Position numbers and translations under genes: made by a program. Of a DNA stretch of 37,053 nt, positions 7,183 to 16,076 are shown piece after piece. Each line of letters starts with the position of its first letter. The first letter of the stretch is position 1. A model generated the notes under the pieces. It saw only the letters and a list, made by a program, of their open reading frames with translations. It was not told where the DNA came from and searched no databases. This stretch comes from Opitutia bacterium (lineage in GTDB: Bacteria; Verrucomicrobiota; Verrucomicrobiia; Opitutales; UBA953). The stretch lies in the NCBI GenBank assembly GCA_947470855.1, contig CANIUQ010000015.1, positions 1-37,053 on the forward strand, in the 5' to 3' direction.

Positions 7183-9285
7183 GTGCACCCTTTTCTGCAG
7201 AATCACTTTCATTTTGATTGGAGCCAATTGAAGCCTAGCCACATTGAGCCCGATATTCGTCTGGCCCTTAGCCAAGCTCAGAAAAATATCGCTGCTTTTA
7301 AAGCTCTTTCGCCGAAGGAATTAACCTACGAGAATGTCCTCTTAGGTTTTGAAAATAGTACACGTGAACTTTCTCGTGCTTGGGGTTTAGTGGGTCACTT
7401 AGATTCGGTGTTAAACTCTCCCGAACTACGAAAGGTTTATAATGAATTGTTACCGGAGGTGACTGCCTTTTACACCTCGCTTACGCTCGATCCAGAAATT
7501 TGGAAAATTTTTAAAGCTTATGCGCGCACGGCTGAGGCTCAATCTCTCGCGGGTGTCCGCCGCCGTTTTTTAGAAGAAACCTTGGCTGATTTTGAGGAGA
7601 ATGGAGCGGATTTACCCCCTGTGCAAAAACAACGCTTGGCCGAGGTGAATGCACAATTGGCCGAGAAAACCCAAAAGTACTCTGAGAATGTTTTAGATTC
7701 CACGAATGCTTGGGAATTGTTCGTTGAGGATGAAAAACGATTAGCTGGATTGCCCGCCAGTGCTTTAGCCGCCGCTAAACAATTGGCTAAAGCTAAAAAT
7801 CGACCTGAGGCTTGGCGTTTCACTTTACATCAACCCTCGGTTTTTCCGGTTTTGCAGTACGCCGAGGATGCTTCGTTGCGTCAGCAGTGTTGGGAGGCCT
7901 TAACCCAGGTGGGCTTACGTGAGCCCTGGGATAATACAGCTTTGGTTTCTTCCATCCTAGCTTTGCGCGATGAGAAAGCTCGTTTGCTTGGGAAAAATCA
8001 TTTTGCGGATTTTACGACGGCCCGACGGATGGCTCGTCGAGGGGAAAAAGCCTTAGCCTTTATCGAGGATATGGCTAAGCGTATTCGTCCGCAATTTGAG
8101 AAAGAGGTGGTCGAATTGGAAAACTACCGTGCGACTTGTGCAAAGGATTCCGTACGAATTCTTCACCCGTGGGAGTTTGGTTTTTACGCAGAGAAAATGC
8201 GCAAAGAACGACATGGTTTTGATGACGAGGCTCTTCGTCCTTGGTTCCCGATTGATGGTGTTATCTCGGGTATGTTTTCTTTGTTTGGAAATCTCTTTGG
8301 CATTCAAGTCGTCGCTCGCGATACAGTTTTCATTGATGCCGATGGTAAAAGAACCGTCACACGAGCCGCTGAACCGCGAGTCGAAGCTGAACCTGTCATG
8401 GTTTGGCATCCCGAGGTAAGGTTTTACGAAATTCGTGACGGCTCTCATCATTTAGGATCTTTTTATACGGATTGGTTTCCCCGTGAATCGAAGCGCGGTG
8501 GTGCTTGGATGAATTTTTTACGAACCGGTGGACCTCGTCAGGATGGAAGTTTCGCTCCTCACCTTGGTTTAATGTGCGGAAACTTTACTCCACCCGTTAA
8601 TCAGCAACAGGCACTTCTGACGCACGATGAAGTCACCACCATTTTCCATGAGTTTGGACATTTACTTCATCATTTGCTTTCCGAAGTTGAAATTGAGTCT
8701 TTGTCGGGCGTTCGAGTGGCTTGGGACTTTGTGGAGTTGCCCTCTCAGATTTTGGAAAATTGGTGTTGGGAAGAAGAGTCGCTGTCACTTTTTGCTCGTC
8801 ACCACCAAACGGGCGAACCCTTGCCTTCCAATCTTCTGCAACAACTCGATTCGGCTTCGACTTTCCGTGCGGCGACCGCTTGCATGCGACAACTCTGTTT
8901 TTCGAAACTGGACTTAGATTTACACATCCGGGCTCAAGAGTTGAAAGATGCTGATCTGGATGCACATTGGAATGATGCTTTAGCACATTGGCAGGTTCGC
9001 ACGACTCGTCGTCTGCCTTCCATGGCCCGACGATTTACGCACCTTTTCGCCGATGCGACAGGGTATGCTGCTGGCTATTATTCTTACAAATGGGCCGAGG
9101 CCTTGGAGGCGGATGCCTTTACACGTTTTCTCAAAGAGGGGGTCTTGAATCCTCGAGTGGGTCGTGAATTACGAGAAAAGGTCCTCGCGAAGGGCAATTC
9201 CGAGCCAGCCGAGAAACTTTTCCATGATTTTATGGGTCGCGACCTCGATCCTGAGGCGGTTTTAGTGCGCGATGGCTTAGCTTAA
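7183..9285 (+). CDS. M3-family oligopeptidase (oligopeptidase A / Dcp-like)
   Basis: This 700-residue cytoplasmic zinc metallopeptidase degrades short peptides such as cleaved signal peptides. The zinc motif is FHEFGH (His489, Glu490, His493), and the third ligand is Glu518 in DFVELPSQI, the spacing expected of MEROPS M3. The N-terminus (LKPSHIEPDIRLAL) matches the PrlC/Dcp group. The frame is closed by a stop at 7150, and GTG 7183 is the first common start after it (a CTG lies at 7159). AAAGG sits directly before it, too close for a normal Shine-Dalgarno. There are no membrane segments. A weak hairpin with CTTTTT follows the gene. Confidence 0.93.
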   Translation: MHPFLQNHFHFDWSQLKPSHIEPDIRLALSQAQKNIAAFKALSPKELTYENVLLGFENSTRELSRAWGLVGHLDSVLNSPELRKVYNELLPEVTAFYTSLTLDPEIWKIFKAYARTAEAQSLAGVRRRFLEETLADFEENGADLPPVQKQRLAEVNAQLAEKTQKYSENVLDSTNAWELFVEDEKRLAGLPASALAAAKQLAKAKNRPEAWRFTLHQPSVFPVLQYAEDASLRQQCWEALTQVGLREPWDNTALVSSILALRDEKARLLGKNHFADFTTARRMARRGEKALAFIEDMAKRIRPQFEKEVVELENYRATCAKDSVRILHPWEFGFYAEKMRKERHGFDDEALRPWFPIDGVISGMFSLFGNLFGIQVVARDTVFIDADGKRTVTRAAEPRVEAEPVMVWHPEVRFYEIRDGSHHLGSFYTDWFPRESKRGGAWMNFLRTGGPRQDGSFAPHLGLMCGNFTPPVNQQQALLTHDEVTTIFHEFGHLLHHLLSEVEIESLSGVRVAWDFVELPSQILENWCWEEESLSLFARHHQTGEPLPSNLLQQLDSASTFRAATACMRQLCFSKLDLDLHIRAQELKDADLDAHWNDALAHWQVRTTRRLPSMARRFTHLFADATGYAAGYYSYKWAEALEADAFTRFLKEGVLNPRVGRELREKVLAKGNSEPAEKLFHDFMGRDLDPEAVLVRDGLA

Positions 9286-9314
9286 GGACTATTTCCAAGC
9301 TTTAGACGTTAATT

Positions 9315-9338
9315 CCCCTTGCAGGGAAGGGCTTTTTC
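9315..9338 (+). terminator. Weak putative intrinsic terminator after the M3 peptidase gene
   Basis: CCCTT (9316-9320) pairs with AAGGG (9327-9331) around a six-base loop, and CTTTTT follows at 9332-9337. The stem is only five pairs, so the call is tentative. It sits in the 74-nt gap before typA. Confidence 0.4.
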
Positions 9339-9359
9339 CTATGCGTAAGGCCTTTACAG

Positions 9360-11264
9360 ATGAAATTACGCAACATCGCAGTCATTGCCCACGTCGACCA
9401 TGGCAAAACCACTTTAACGGACCGACTTCTCTACCAGTCTGGAATGTTCCGCACTGAAGACCTCGATAAATTAGCGGGGGGTCAACACGGACTCATTATG
9501 GATTCGGGCGATCTCGAGCGTGAACGTGGAATTACCATCACGGCAAAGAATTGTGCGATTCGCTGGACGGATCCCCGCAACAAAGAGGAGTACAAAATTA
9601 ACTTAATTGATACGCCTGGCCACGCCGACTTTGGCGGAGAAGTGGAGCGAGTTTTGAATATGGCCGATGGATGTTTATTGGTCGTAGATTCTTTCGAAGG
9701 TCCGATGCCACAAACTCGCTTCGTTCTTTCGAAAGCCCTCGCTCTGGGTCTCAAGCCTATTGTGGTGATTAACAAAATCGATAAACCATCCGCTCGTCCC
9801 GATGCCGTGGTTAACGAAGTCTTCGATTTATTAGTGGCTCTCGATGCTCCCGAGTCGGCACTCGATTTTCCAGTCGTTTACGCTTCAGGGCGTGAAGGTT
9901 GGGCAACGGTCGATCGAGCCAAAACCGAAGAAGGGAAAAGACCAAAAGACTTACTTGAACTTTTTTACGCCATTGTTGACCACATTCCTGAGCCTTACGC
10001 CGAAGGTTCATCGCGTGGCGCTGCTGCTGGATTTAAGAGTCGTGAAGAAGCCTTGGCTAATCCTTTGCAAATCATGGTCACGGCGATTTTGTATAGTGAT
10101 TATGTGGGTCGAATTGCAGTGGGTCGAGTCACGGCTGGCCGGATTCGTCCTTCCATGCCAGTCATGCTTATTAATCGTACGGGCGAACAATTTAAACAAC
10201 GCACGCTCGAGGTCGAAGTTTTTGAAGCTCTCGGTCGCATCAAAGCCCAAGAGGTTACCGCGGGCGATATTTGTGCCGTGATTGGATTGGAGCATGTTGA
10301 AATCGGTGCCACGATTACCGATATCGAAAATCCTCGTCCGATGCCTCCCGTGAAGGTCGATGAACCAACCGTGACGATGGCTTTCCGTGTAAACGATTCT
10401 CCTTTTGCTGGTCGCGATGGTAAGTTTGTGACCAGTCGTCAAGTCGGTGAACGTTTGACAAAGGAGCTCGAAAAGAATGTTGCTCTTCGCGTTGAGCGCG
10501 AGCCTGGTGCAGAGGCTTTTCAGGTTTCGGGTCGCGGCTTAATGCACTTGGGTGTCTTAATCGAAACCATGCGTCGTGAAGGCTACGAACTTTCCGTTGG
10601 CAAACCTCAGGTCATTCTTAAGACCATCGATGGTGTCGAATGCGAGCCTGTCGAAACTTTGGCGGTGGATTGTCCTGAAGCTTCCCAAAGCGATGTGATG
10701 GCATTGGTTCTGAGCCGTCGCGGTGAATTACGTTCGATGGACGCCAAAGCAGGCACCAGCGGATGGATTCATATGGAATTTAAGATTCCTTCACGTTCTC
10801 TCTTTGGCTTGCGAACTCTAATGTTAACCACCACGCGCGGTGAAGCGGTCATGTATCACAATTTGTTGGGTTACGAGCCAGTGAAGGGCGAAGCGCCTAG
10901 ACGAGCTTCTGGCGTGATGATCTCGGGTGATTTAGGTCAAGTAACGGCCTATTCCCTCGATCGACTCTACGACCGCGGTGATTTCTTTGTTAAGCCTGGC
11001 GATGAAATCTATGAAGGCCAAGTTGTCGGTGAACACTGTAAAGATAATGATTTAATTATTAATTTAGTGATTAATAAAAAACTGACTAATGTTCGGGCGG
11101 CGGGTTCTGACGATTTAGCCAAAATCAAACCAGCCCGTCAGATGTCACTCGAAGCTTGCTTGGAGTATATTGAGTCCGATGAATTGGTTGAAGTGACGCC
11201 TAACTTCATTCGTATGCGCAAGCGTTACTTAACCGAGAACGAGCGAAAGCGTTTCGATAAGTAA
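9360..11264 (+). CDS. typA: Translational GTPase TypA/BipA
   Basis: TypA/BipA is an EF-G-like GTPase that binds 70S ribosomes and is needed for 50S biogenesis and growth under stress. The 634-residue protein starts MKLRNIAVIAHVDHGKTTL, with G1 AHVDHGKT, switch I RERGITI, G3 DTPGHADFGGEV and G4 NKID. Domain II, an EF-G-like domain and the BipA-specific C-terminal domain (LTENERKRF at the end) follow. Length is slightly above the typical 600-610. AAGG lies nine bases before the ATG, one of the few plausible Shine-Dalgarno remnants here. It converges on tsaE with only 3 nt between stops. Confidence 0.96.
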   Translation: MKLRNIAVIAHVDHGKTTLTDRLLYQSGMFRTEDLDKLAGGQHGLIMDSGDLERERGITITAKNCAIRWTDPRNKEEYKINLIDTPGHADFGGEVERVLNMADGCLLVVDSFEGPMPQTRFVLSKALALGLKPIVVINKIDKPSARPDAVVNEVFDLLVALDAPESALDFPVVYASGREGWATVDRAKTEEGKRPKDLLELFYAIVDHIPEPYAEGSSRGAAAGFKSREEALANPLQIMVTAILYSDYVGRIAVGRVTAGRIRPSMPVMLINRTGEQFKQRTLEVEVFEALGRIKAQEVTAGDICAVIGLEHVEIGATITDIENPRPMPPVKVDEPTVTMAFRVNDSPFAGRDGKFVTSRQVGERLTKELEKNVALRVEREPGAEAFQVSGRGLMHLGVLIETMRREGYELSVGKPQVILKTIDGVECEPVETLAVDCPEASQSDVMALVLSRRGELRSMDAKAGTSGWIHMEFKIPSRSLFGLRTLMLTTTRGEAVMYHNLLGYEPVKGEAPRRASGVMISGDLGQVTAYSLDRLYDRGDFFVKPGDEIYEGQVVGEHCKDNDLIINLVINKKLTNVRAAGSDDLAKIKPARQMSLEACLEYIESDELVEVTPNFIRMRKRYLTENERKRFDK

Positions 11265-11267
11265 TCC

Positions 11268-11720
11268 TTAGGGTCGAGTCAGTGTGAAACGATGGCTACC
11301 ATCGGCAAGGATGGTAGCTTTCATTTTCCAGTAATCTGCGGGGAGGCGGTCGGCGACTCTTTCAGGCCATTCGATAACCATGTTCCAGGGTGATTGAGCG
11401 ATATCCCAAACCATTAAATCATCAAAACTTGTGGATTGTTTTAGACGATAGGCATCGATGTGGAGTAGTTGTCGCTTTCCTTGGTACACATGAAGGAGGG
11501 CGAAGGAGGGGCTGGTAATGTCCTCTTCAATGCCTAGGCCACGAGCCAAACCACGAACAAAAGTTGTTTTTCCAACTCCCAAATCGCCTTCGAGGGTTAA
11601 GATCAGGTCTGGTGGTAAGCTCTGGGCAAAAGTCGCTGCGACAGCTTCTGTTTCTTTGGCTGAATGGGTAATAACACCTGCTTCCCATTGGCTGAATAGT
11701 CCATTCTCTTTCATGCCCAT
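11268..11720 (-). CDS. tsaE: tRNA threonylcarbamoyladenosine biosynthesis ATPase TsaE
   Basis: TsaE works with TsaB, TsaD and TsaC to make t6A37 in ANN-decoding tRNAs. The P-loop GDLGVGKTT and the following FVRGLARGLGIEEDITSPSF are the family signature; HIDAYRLKQ and VIEWPERV also fit. The frame extends upstream to 11750, but the ATG at 11720 overlaps the TAA of the preceding gene (TAATG), which suggests coupling, and gives 150 residues, the normal size. A second ATG at 11714 is possible. The partner genes tsaB/tsaD are not in this window. Confidence 0.93.
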   Translation of the reverse strand: MGMKENGLFSQWEAGVITHSAKETEAVAATFAQSLPPDLILTLEGDLGVGKTTFVRGLARGLGIEEDITSPSFALLHVYQGKRQLLHIDAYRLKQSTSFDDLMVWDIAQSPWNMVIEWPERVADRLPADYWKMKATILADGSHRFTLTRP

Positions 11721-12298
11721 TAGTGGAAAGTGATAAATCCTTGAGCCCATTTAATGCCAAAGACAGCGAGATTCCGAACGCAGTGACCTGCTAAACAGGG
11801 TAGAAGTGAGCGTTGTGGATTCAGTGGATTAAAGCGGGCGAAGTAGAGCCAAACCGAAGTTAAAAAAGCGAAAATGAAACTGATTTTTCCTTGGGTTGTT
11901 GAAATATTAAATCCGTGAAAGAGAGCGAAAACGGCAGAACCAATCAGAACGACCATCAGCAATTTAAGACCCGTGAGGTGGGCTGGTGCGACGAAGCCAC
12001 GAAAAACAATTTCTTCAACGACTGCTGCACCGAGTAATGATAATAATGCAATGGCTGCTAAACTCGTCTGCTCGTGAGCCACATGGTAGCGAATTTCGAC
12101 GCAACTTTCCGCGAGGGTTATGAGAAGGATGCCACTGACGGAAAGGAGAACTGAAGCCAGTGAACTAGAGGTTGTTCCAGGCCAAAAGCCTTCTGCGGAT
12201 GCTTTGATTTTTCGTTGTTGAACTTCCTTAGCCCAAGCAATGAGGACAACCGCTCCTAATAAAAAATAGAGAAATGGTTGGAGGGTGGCAAATGACAT
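11720..12298 (-). CDS. CPBP-family intramembrane glutamic endopeptidase
   Basis: This 192-residue integral membrane protein has about six hydrophobic helices and the CAAX-protease/bacteriocin-processing signature. The first catalytic motif is VVEEIVFRGF (EExxxR), the second FALFHGFN, and a later HCVRNLAVF supplies another conserved His/Asn. Family members are membrane proteases or immunity-like proteins, and the substrate is not predictable here. It overlaps the start of tsaE by the TAATG arrangement and follows a LOG-family gene by 23 nt, so the three are probably one transcript. Confidence 0.87.
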   Translation of the reverse strand: MSFATLQPFLYFLLGAVVLIAWAKEVQQRKIKASAEGFWPGTTSSSLASVLLSVSGILLITLAESCVEIRYHVAHEQTSLAAIALLSLLGAAVVEEIVFRGFVAPAHLTGLKLLMVVLIGSAVFALFHGFNISTTQGKISFIFAFLTSVWLYFARFNPLNPQRSLLPCLAGHCVRNLAVFGIKWAQGFITFH

Positions 12299-12321
12299 GA
12301 TGACTGAATGTCCTCAACGGA

Positions 12322-13179
12322 TTAGTCGTCGTGTTTAAGGTATTTCTCGGTGATAATTTGAATGAGGTGGTCACGTGCCTCAGTCACGCTATCGACGTGA
12401 TGGTAGAGGTCTCGGTCTTCGTCGGAAATCATTCCCCATTCGTGGAAAACATTGAAATCGAGAACCTTGCGCCAAAAATCGGATCCGTAGAGCAAAATAG
12501 GGAAATGTCGTTTCGTTTTACCTGTTTGAATGAGTGTTAGCATTTCAAACAATTCATCAAAAGTGCCGAAGCCGCCAGGGAAGGCGACCAGAGCTTTGGC
12601 TAGATAGAGGAACCAATATTTTCGAACGAAAAAGTAATGAAACTCTAAATCTAATTCAGGAGTCACATAGATGTTATGCTCTTGTTCGAAAGGTAGAGCG
12701 ATGCCGAGTCCAACCGATCGACCATGCGCTTCGTGAGCGCCGCGATTGGCTGCTTCCATGATTCCAGGTCCTCCTCCCGAGCAAATCAAAAAGCGATCCC
12801 ATTCTGGGAGACTCATCGACCATTTGGTCATCTCTCGTGAAAGTTCGCGACAAGCTTCGTAGTAGGGGGCGGTGCGTAAACTTAACTCCGCCATTTTTAA
12901 GCGCGCATTGGCTTCAGCAGGAGTGCACTCACCCTTGGCGATGGCATTTTGTACCTCGGTCATCTTGGCCCGGGCTTTTTCTAATGAGACGGTGCGTGCA
13001 GAACCGAACATCACCACGGTATTGCGGACACCGTACTTCTTGAATCTTTGATAAGGCTCACTGAGTTCTGCCATCACCCGCAGGGTTCGGGCTTGAGGGC
13101 TCATCATGAACTCTTGGTTGAGATAGGCCTTGGGGGGAGGTGGACGCATGGTGGCTGAGCTGGGCAGGTCTATCTTCAC
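12322..13179 (-). CDS. LOG-family (TIGR00730-like) nucleotide hydrolase
   Basis: This 285-residue protein has a Rossmann-like core with the two family motifs: SGGGPGIMEAANRGAHEA in the middle and PGGFGTFDELFEMLTLIQTG towards the C-terminus. These form the nucleotide-phosphate and Mg-binding site of LOG-type enzymes; some members are cytokinin-activating 5'-monophosphate phosphoribohydrolases, others are general nucleotide hydrolases. The N-terminal 50 residues are extra to the core. The start is a GTG at 13179 or the ATG at 13149 (MRPPPPKAYL). It is divergent from rpmH, sharing an 80-nt spacer. Confidence 0.87.
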   Translation of the reverse strand: MKIDLPSSATMRPPPPKAYLNQEFMMSPQARTLRVMAELSEPYQRFKKYGVRNTVVMFGSARTVSLEKARAKMTEVQNAIAKGECTPAEANARLKMAELSLRTAPYYEACRELSREMTKWSMSLPEWDRFLICSGGGPGIMEAANRGAHEAHGRSVGLGIALPFEQEHNIYVTPELDLEFHYFFVRKYWFLYLAKALVAFPGGFGTFDELFEMLTLIQTGKTKRHFPILLYGSDFWRKVLDFNVFHEWGMISDEDRDLYHHVDSVTEARDHLIQIITEKYLKHDD

Positions 13180-13216
13180 AGACTTTTGACTTCTGCCAAG
13201 GAGGGAAGTGTGGGGC

Positions 13217-13250
13217 TTGACACCTAAGGCGGGGTGCCCTTGGCTATGCC
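13217..13250 (+). promoter_or_regulatory. Candidate promoter of the rpmH operon
   Basis: A perfect TTGACA lies at 13217-13222, 38 bases before the rpmH ATG. A good -10 is not present at the usual spacing; the best TA-containing element is CTATGC (13244-13249), 21 bases downstream. The -35 match and the position are what support the call. Confidence 0.35.
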
Positions 13251-13259
13251 CTTTAAGCC

Positions 13260-13397
13260 ATGCAACCCACCTATCGTCCTTCTAAGATTGCCCGCGCACG
13301 TAAGTGCGGCTTCCGCGCTCGCTCCAAGTCTTCCAGCGGTCGCAAGGTTTTAGCTAACCGTCGCAAGGTTGGACGTAAGCGCCTCGGCGCTTCCTAA
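13260..13397 (+). CDS. rpmH: 50S ribosomal protein L34
   Basis: This small gene encodes 45 residues beginning [20 protein letters not shown] and ending [11 protein letters not shown]. It is highly basic, and the core GFRAR...[16 protein letters not shown] matches bacterial L34, which is usually 44-46 residues. L34 binds 23S rRNA in the large subunit. The usual TxG before FRAR is KCG here. It is followed 4 nt later by rnpA, the conserved rpmH-rnpA pair. dnaA, its common partner upstream, is absent; a divergent LOG gene occupies that side. Confidence 0.96.
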   Translation: MQPTYRPSKIARARKCGFRARSKSSSGRKVLANRRKVGRKRLGAS

Positions 13398-13401
13398 GCT
13401 T

Positions 13402-13755
13402 ATGCGTCTCCCGCGGGAGCGTCGAATTCGTGCTTCAGCCGATTTTTCACGCCTCCGCCTTGAAGGCTCGCGTTTGGATTGCGGGCCTTTTCTTTTGAAT
13501 CTTGGTAAAGCCACCAGCGATTCCCCAGCTCGATTCGCTGTTGTCGTAGCCAAAAAGTCGATTCCCTTGGCGGTGAATCGAAATCGTGCTAAGCGTTTAG
13601 CTCGAGAAATATTTCGAGCCGATCCCCATCTTGTGCCGGTAGGTTGGGAGGTCGTTTTGATTGCCCGACCGAGCATGCTGAAAAAGCCATTGATTCAACT
13701 AAAGCGCCTCTACGCGACCGCTATTGCTGGGGTGTTAGCCAAGCACGAGGGATGA
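13402..13755 (+). CDS. rnpA: Ribonuclease P protein component
   Basis: RnpA binds the RNase P RNA and helps mature tRNA 5' ends. The 117-residue protein starts [18 protein letters not shown] at the ATG 13402. It contains the signature [13 protein letters not shown], part of the conserved RNR motif that contacts the RNA, and is strongly basic. The frame stays open upstream into rpmH, but that extension is not family-like. Its TGA overlaps the ATG of yidD (ATGA), so the two are translationally coupled. Confidence 0.96.
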   Translation: MRLPRERRIRASADFSRLRLEGSRLDCGPFLLNLGKATSDSPARFAVVVAKKSIPLAVNRNRAKRLAREIFRADPHLVPVGWEVVLIARPSMLKKPLIQLKRLYATAIAGVLAKHEG

Positions 13756-14006
13756 GTCGAGAACGCCCACATTGGCTGACTTGGCTGGCTTTAGGGCCTA
13801 TTTTCTTCTATCAGCGTTTTATTTCGAAACTTTTACATCGATTAATTCCTGGGTCGGGTTGCCGTTTTCATCCTTCCTGCTCACATTACGCGGTAACTGC
13901 TTATACACGGTTTGGACTTTTTAAGGGAACTTGCCTTACATTTAAACGTCTCATTCGATGTCACCCTTGGGGTGGACAAGGTATCGATGAAGTACCTAAT
14001 CAATAA
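13752..14006 (+). CDS. yidD: Membrane protein insertion efficiency factor YidD
   Basis: YidD assists YidC/Sec-dependent membrane protein insertion at the inner face of the membrane. The 84-residue protein begins [20 protein letters not shown], an amphipathic/hydrophobic segment, and carries the conserved cysteine motif [20 protein letters not shown] followed by [17 protein letters not shown]. The ATG at 13752 overlaps the rnpA stop; the longer frame from 13644 lies inside rnpA. In most genomes yidC follows directly, but here an LtaS-type transferase gene starts 27 nt later. Confidence 0.95.
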   Translation: MSRERPHWLTWLALGPIFFYQRFISKLLHRLIPGSGCRFHPSCSHYAVTAYTRFGLFKGTCLTFKRLIRCHPWGGQGIDEVPNQ

Positions 14007-14033
14007 TCCAAACACCAACCTTCTCACTCCACG

Positions 14034-16076
14034 ATGACTTTTGCTGACACCATACCCAGAGCGAGACAGTGGCTTCTAGAGAGAATTCAGTCTCGTCAGG
14101 GTGGCACTTGGTTACTCGCTTTTACCTACCTCATTCTTTGCACGCTATTACGGATTGGTCTCTTGTTGGCCTCAGCAGGTTCAGTCTCATGGGGATTAGC
14201 GACTTTTTCCTCTCTCTTCATCGGATTTTTCTTCGATGCCTTTATGGCATGGTTGCTCACTTTGCCTTATGCATTACTGAGTAGTCTCTGCCGTGGAAAG
14301 TGGGCCCACTATCTTCTTGTTCCTCTTTGGTGCTTTGGTGCTTTCTTGATTACTTTTTGGAAGATTTCTGAAATCATTTTCTGGGAAGAATTTGGCGTAC
14401 GCTTTAATTTTATCGCCGTTGATTATCTGGTTTATACCAGTGAGGTTGTTAAAAATATCCGCGAATCGTACAATCTACCACTCATCTTCAGTGGCGTCTT
14501 TCTCATCGCTGTCGGTTTCTTTTTTCTGTGGCGAAAGGTGGGTCTGACCAAGCTTTGGTTGGAGGGTTCGGCGGAGGATCATCCGCCCCATTGGCGAACC
14601 CCAGTTTTTTCTTTGGCTCCACTTTTAGTCATCCAAACTTACGCTTACTTTGTTGGCACACACGACCTCCGCGTTGTTTCTGATGCCCACTCTGGTTTTG
14701 GCGAAAGACTCGTGGCTGGCTTACGACACATGGGTGATATTCAGCCTGCTTTTGCTAACAATTATGATTCCGAATTAGCGAAAAATGGTGAGTACTCCTT
14801 CTTGGCAGCTTTTTGGACGAATCAATTAGAGTGGAAACGGTTTTATCCCACACATTCCGATGCGATTTCTGCTTTGGCTCAAAGGTTGGCTCGTCCCGAT
14901 GCCCCCTTGGTGGGTTTATCTGGCAGTATCACTCGCAAAGTCGCAACGACTGAACCCGTTCGTCGTTTAAACGTGATTCAAATCACCGTTGAAAGTTTAA
15001 GTGCGGAATTTTTAGGGTGTTATGGCGACCCTGTTTACGCTCCCAAAAATCTAACTCCGAATTTGGATCGCATTGCACGTGAGTCGCTTTGGTTTAAACG
15101 TTGCTATGCGAGTGGCACACGCACGGTTCGAGGTATGGAGGCTCTAGCGCTTTCCATTCCGCCTATTCCTGGTCAATCCGTTTTGCGTCGAAAGGGATGC
15201 GAAAATTTAACCACTTTGGGATCAACTTTAAGTGCACAGGGTTATGACTCGGCTTTCATTTATGGTGGAGATGGTTTCTTTGATAATATGAATTACTTTT
15301 TCTCCACCAATGGCTATCGCGTGGTGGATTGGCCACGACAAGAGGCGGCTGGCATCAAAGATACTTTTCATAATGCTTGGGGTGCGTGCGATGGGGACTC
15401 TTATTCATGGTCCATGAGTGAGGCGGACAAGGCTTATGCGGCGGGTAAGCCATTTCATCATTTCATCATGACCACTTCCAACCACCGACCCTATACCTGG
15501 CCGGCAGGTAAAATTGACCCACGGCTAACGGGTCGTGAGGGTGGAGTGGCTTACACCGACTTTGCTATTGGGGAATTTTTAAAAGCCGCTCAATCCAAGC
15601 CTTGGTTTAAAGACACTATTTTTGTGATTGTGGCCGATCACTGTGCTTCGGTGGCGGGGAAGCGTGAGTTGGAAATCAGAAAATATGAAATCCCCCTCTT
15701 TATCTGGTCGCCTCACCAAATTCCCGCTCGGCAAGTCGATATCATGATGGGTCAAATCGACCTCGTTCCTACTCTGCTCGGTTTGATGAACGTTAATTAT
15801 CTATCCAACTTTGTCGGCGATGATATTTTCAAGCCTGGCTATCGCCCGCGTGCCTTCATTAGTAATTATCAAAAGGTTGCTGTGTTACAAGAGAATGGCC
15901 TGCTTACGGTTCTAAAACCCGTTCGACAAGCTGTGCAGTATCAAGCCGATTTAAAAACGGGATCACTCACTCCTTTGAAGCAAATCAATCAAGAGGCAGT
16001 TGATGAGGCTTTGTTCTACTACCAAGGAACCGACGAACTTTTCCATCATGACGGACTTAAAAACCCACTCCGTTAA
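14034..16076 (+). CDS. LTA synthase-family (sulfatase fold) membrane transferase
   Basis: The 680-residue protein has an N-terminal membrane part (about five helices in residues 26-205) and a periplasmic alkaline-phosphatase-fold domain. Candidate metal and catalytic residues are Glu320 in QITVESLSAEF, a Thr in SGTRTVRGMEA (T362 or T364), His484 in TTSNHRPYTW, and Asp535-His536 in VADHCAS. LtaS relatives transfer phosphoglycerol or similar head groups from phospholipids. A Gram-negative host makes lipoteichoic acid unlikely, so the acceptor may be a periplasmic glucan, LPS or another envelope glycan (inference). It overlaps a PAP2 phosphatase gene by 29 nt. No Shine-Dalgarno precedes the ATG. 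Confidence 0.86.
   Translation: MTFADTIPRARQWLLERIQSRQGGTWLLAFTYLILCTLLRIGLLLASAGSVSWGLATFSSLFIGFFFDAFMAWLLTLPYALLSSLCRGKWAHYLLVPLWCFGAFLITFWKISEIIFWEEFGVRFNFIAVDYLVYTSEVVKNIRESYNLPLIFSGVFLIAVGFFFLWRKVGLTKLWLEGSAEDHPPHWRTPVFSLAPLLVIQTYAYFVGTHDLRVVSDAHSGFGERLVAGLRHMGDIQPAFANNYDSELAKNGEYSFLAAFWTNQLEWKRFYPTHSDAISALAQRLARPDAPLVGLSGSITRKVATTEPVRRLNVIQITVESLSAEFLGCYGDPVYAPKNLTPNLDRIARESLWFKRCYASGTRTVRGMEALALSIPPIPGQSVLRRKGCENLTTLGSTLSAQGYDSAFIYGGDGFFDNMNYFFSTNGYRVVDWPRQEAAGIKDTFHNAWGACDGDSYSWSMSEADKAYAAGKPFHHFIMTTSNHRPYTWPAGKIDPRLTGREGGVAYTDFAIGEFLKAAQSKPWFKDTIFVIVADHCASVAGKRELEIRKYEIPLFIWSPHQIPARQVDIMMGQIDLVPTLLGLMNVNYLSNFVGDDIFKPGYRPRAFISNYQKVAVLQENGLLTVLKPVRQAVQYQADLKTGSLTPLKQINQEAVDEALFYYQGTDELFHHDGLKNPLR

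Noticed and set aside
8053-8451. Minus-strand open frame of 132 codons inside the M3 peptidase gene
   Set aside because: Entirely antisense to conserved peptidase sequence with no motif or start context of its own.
10008-10442. Overlapping long frames on both strands within typA
   Set aside because: All are shadows of the TypA frame, which has full-length family motifs.
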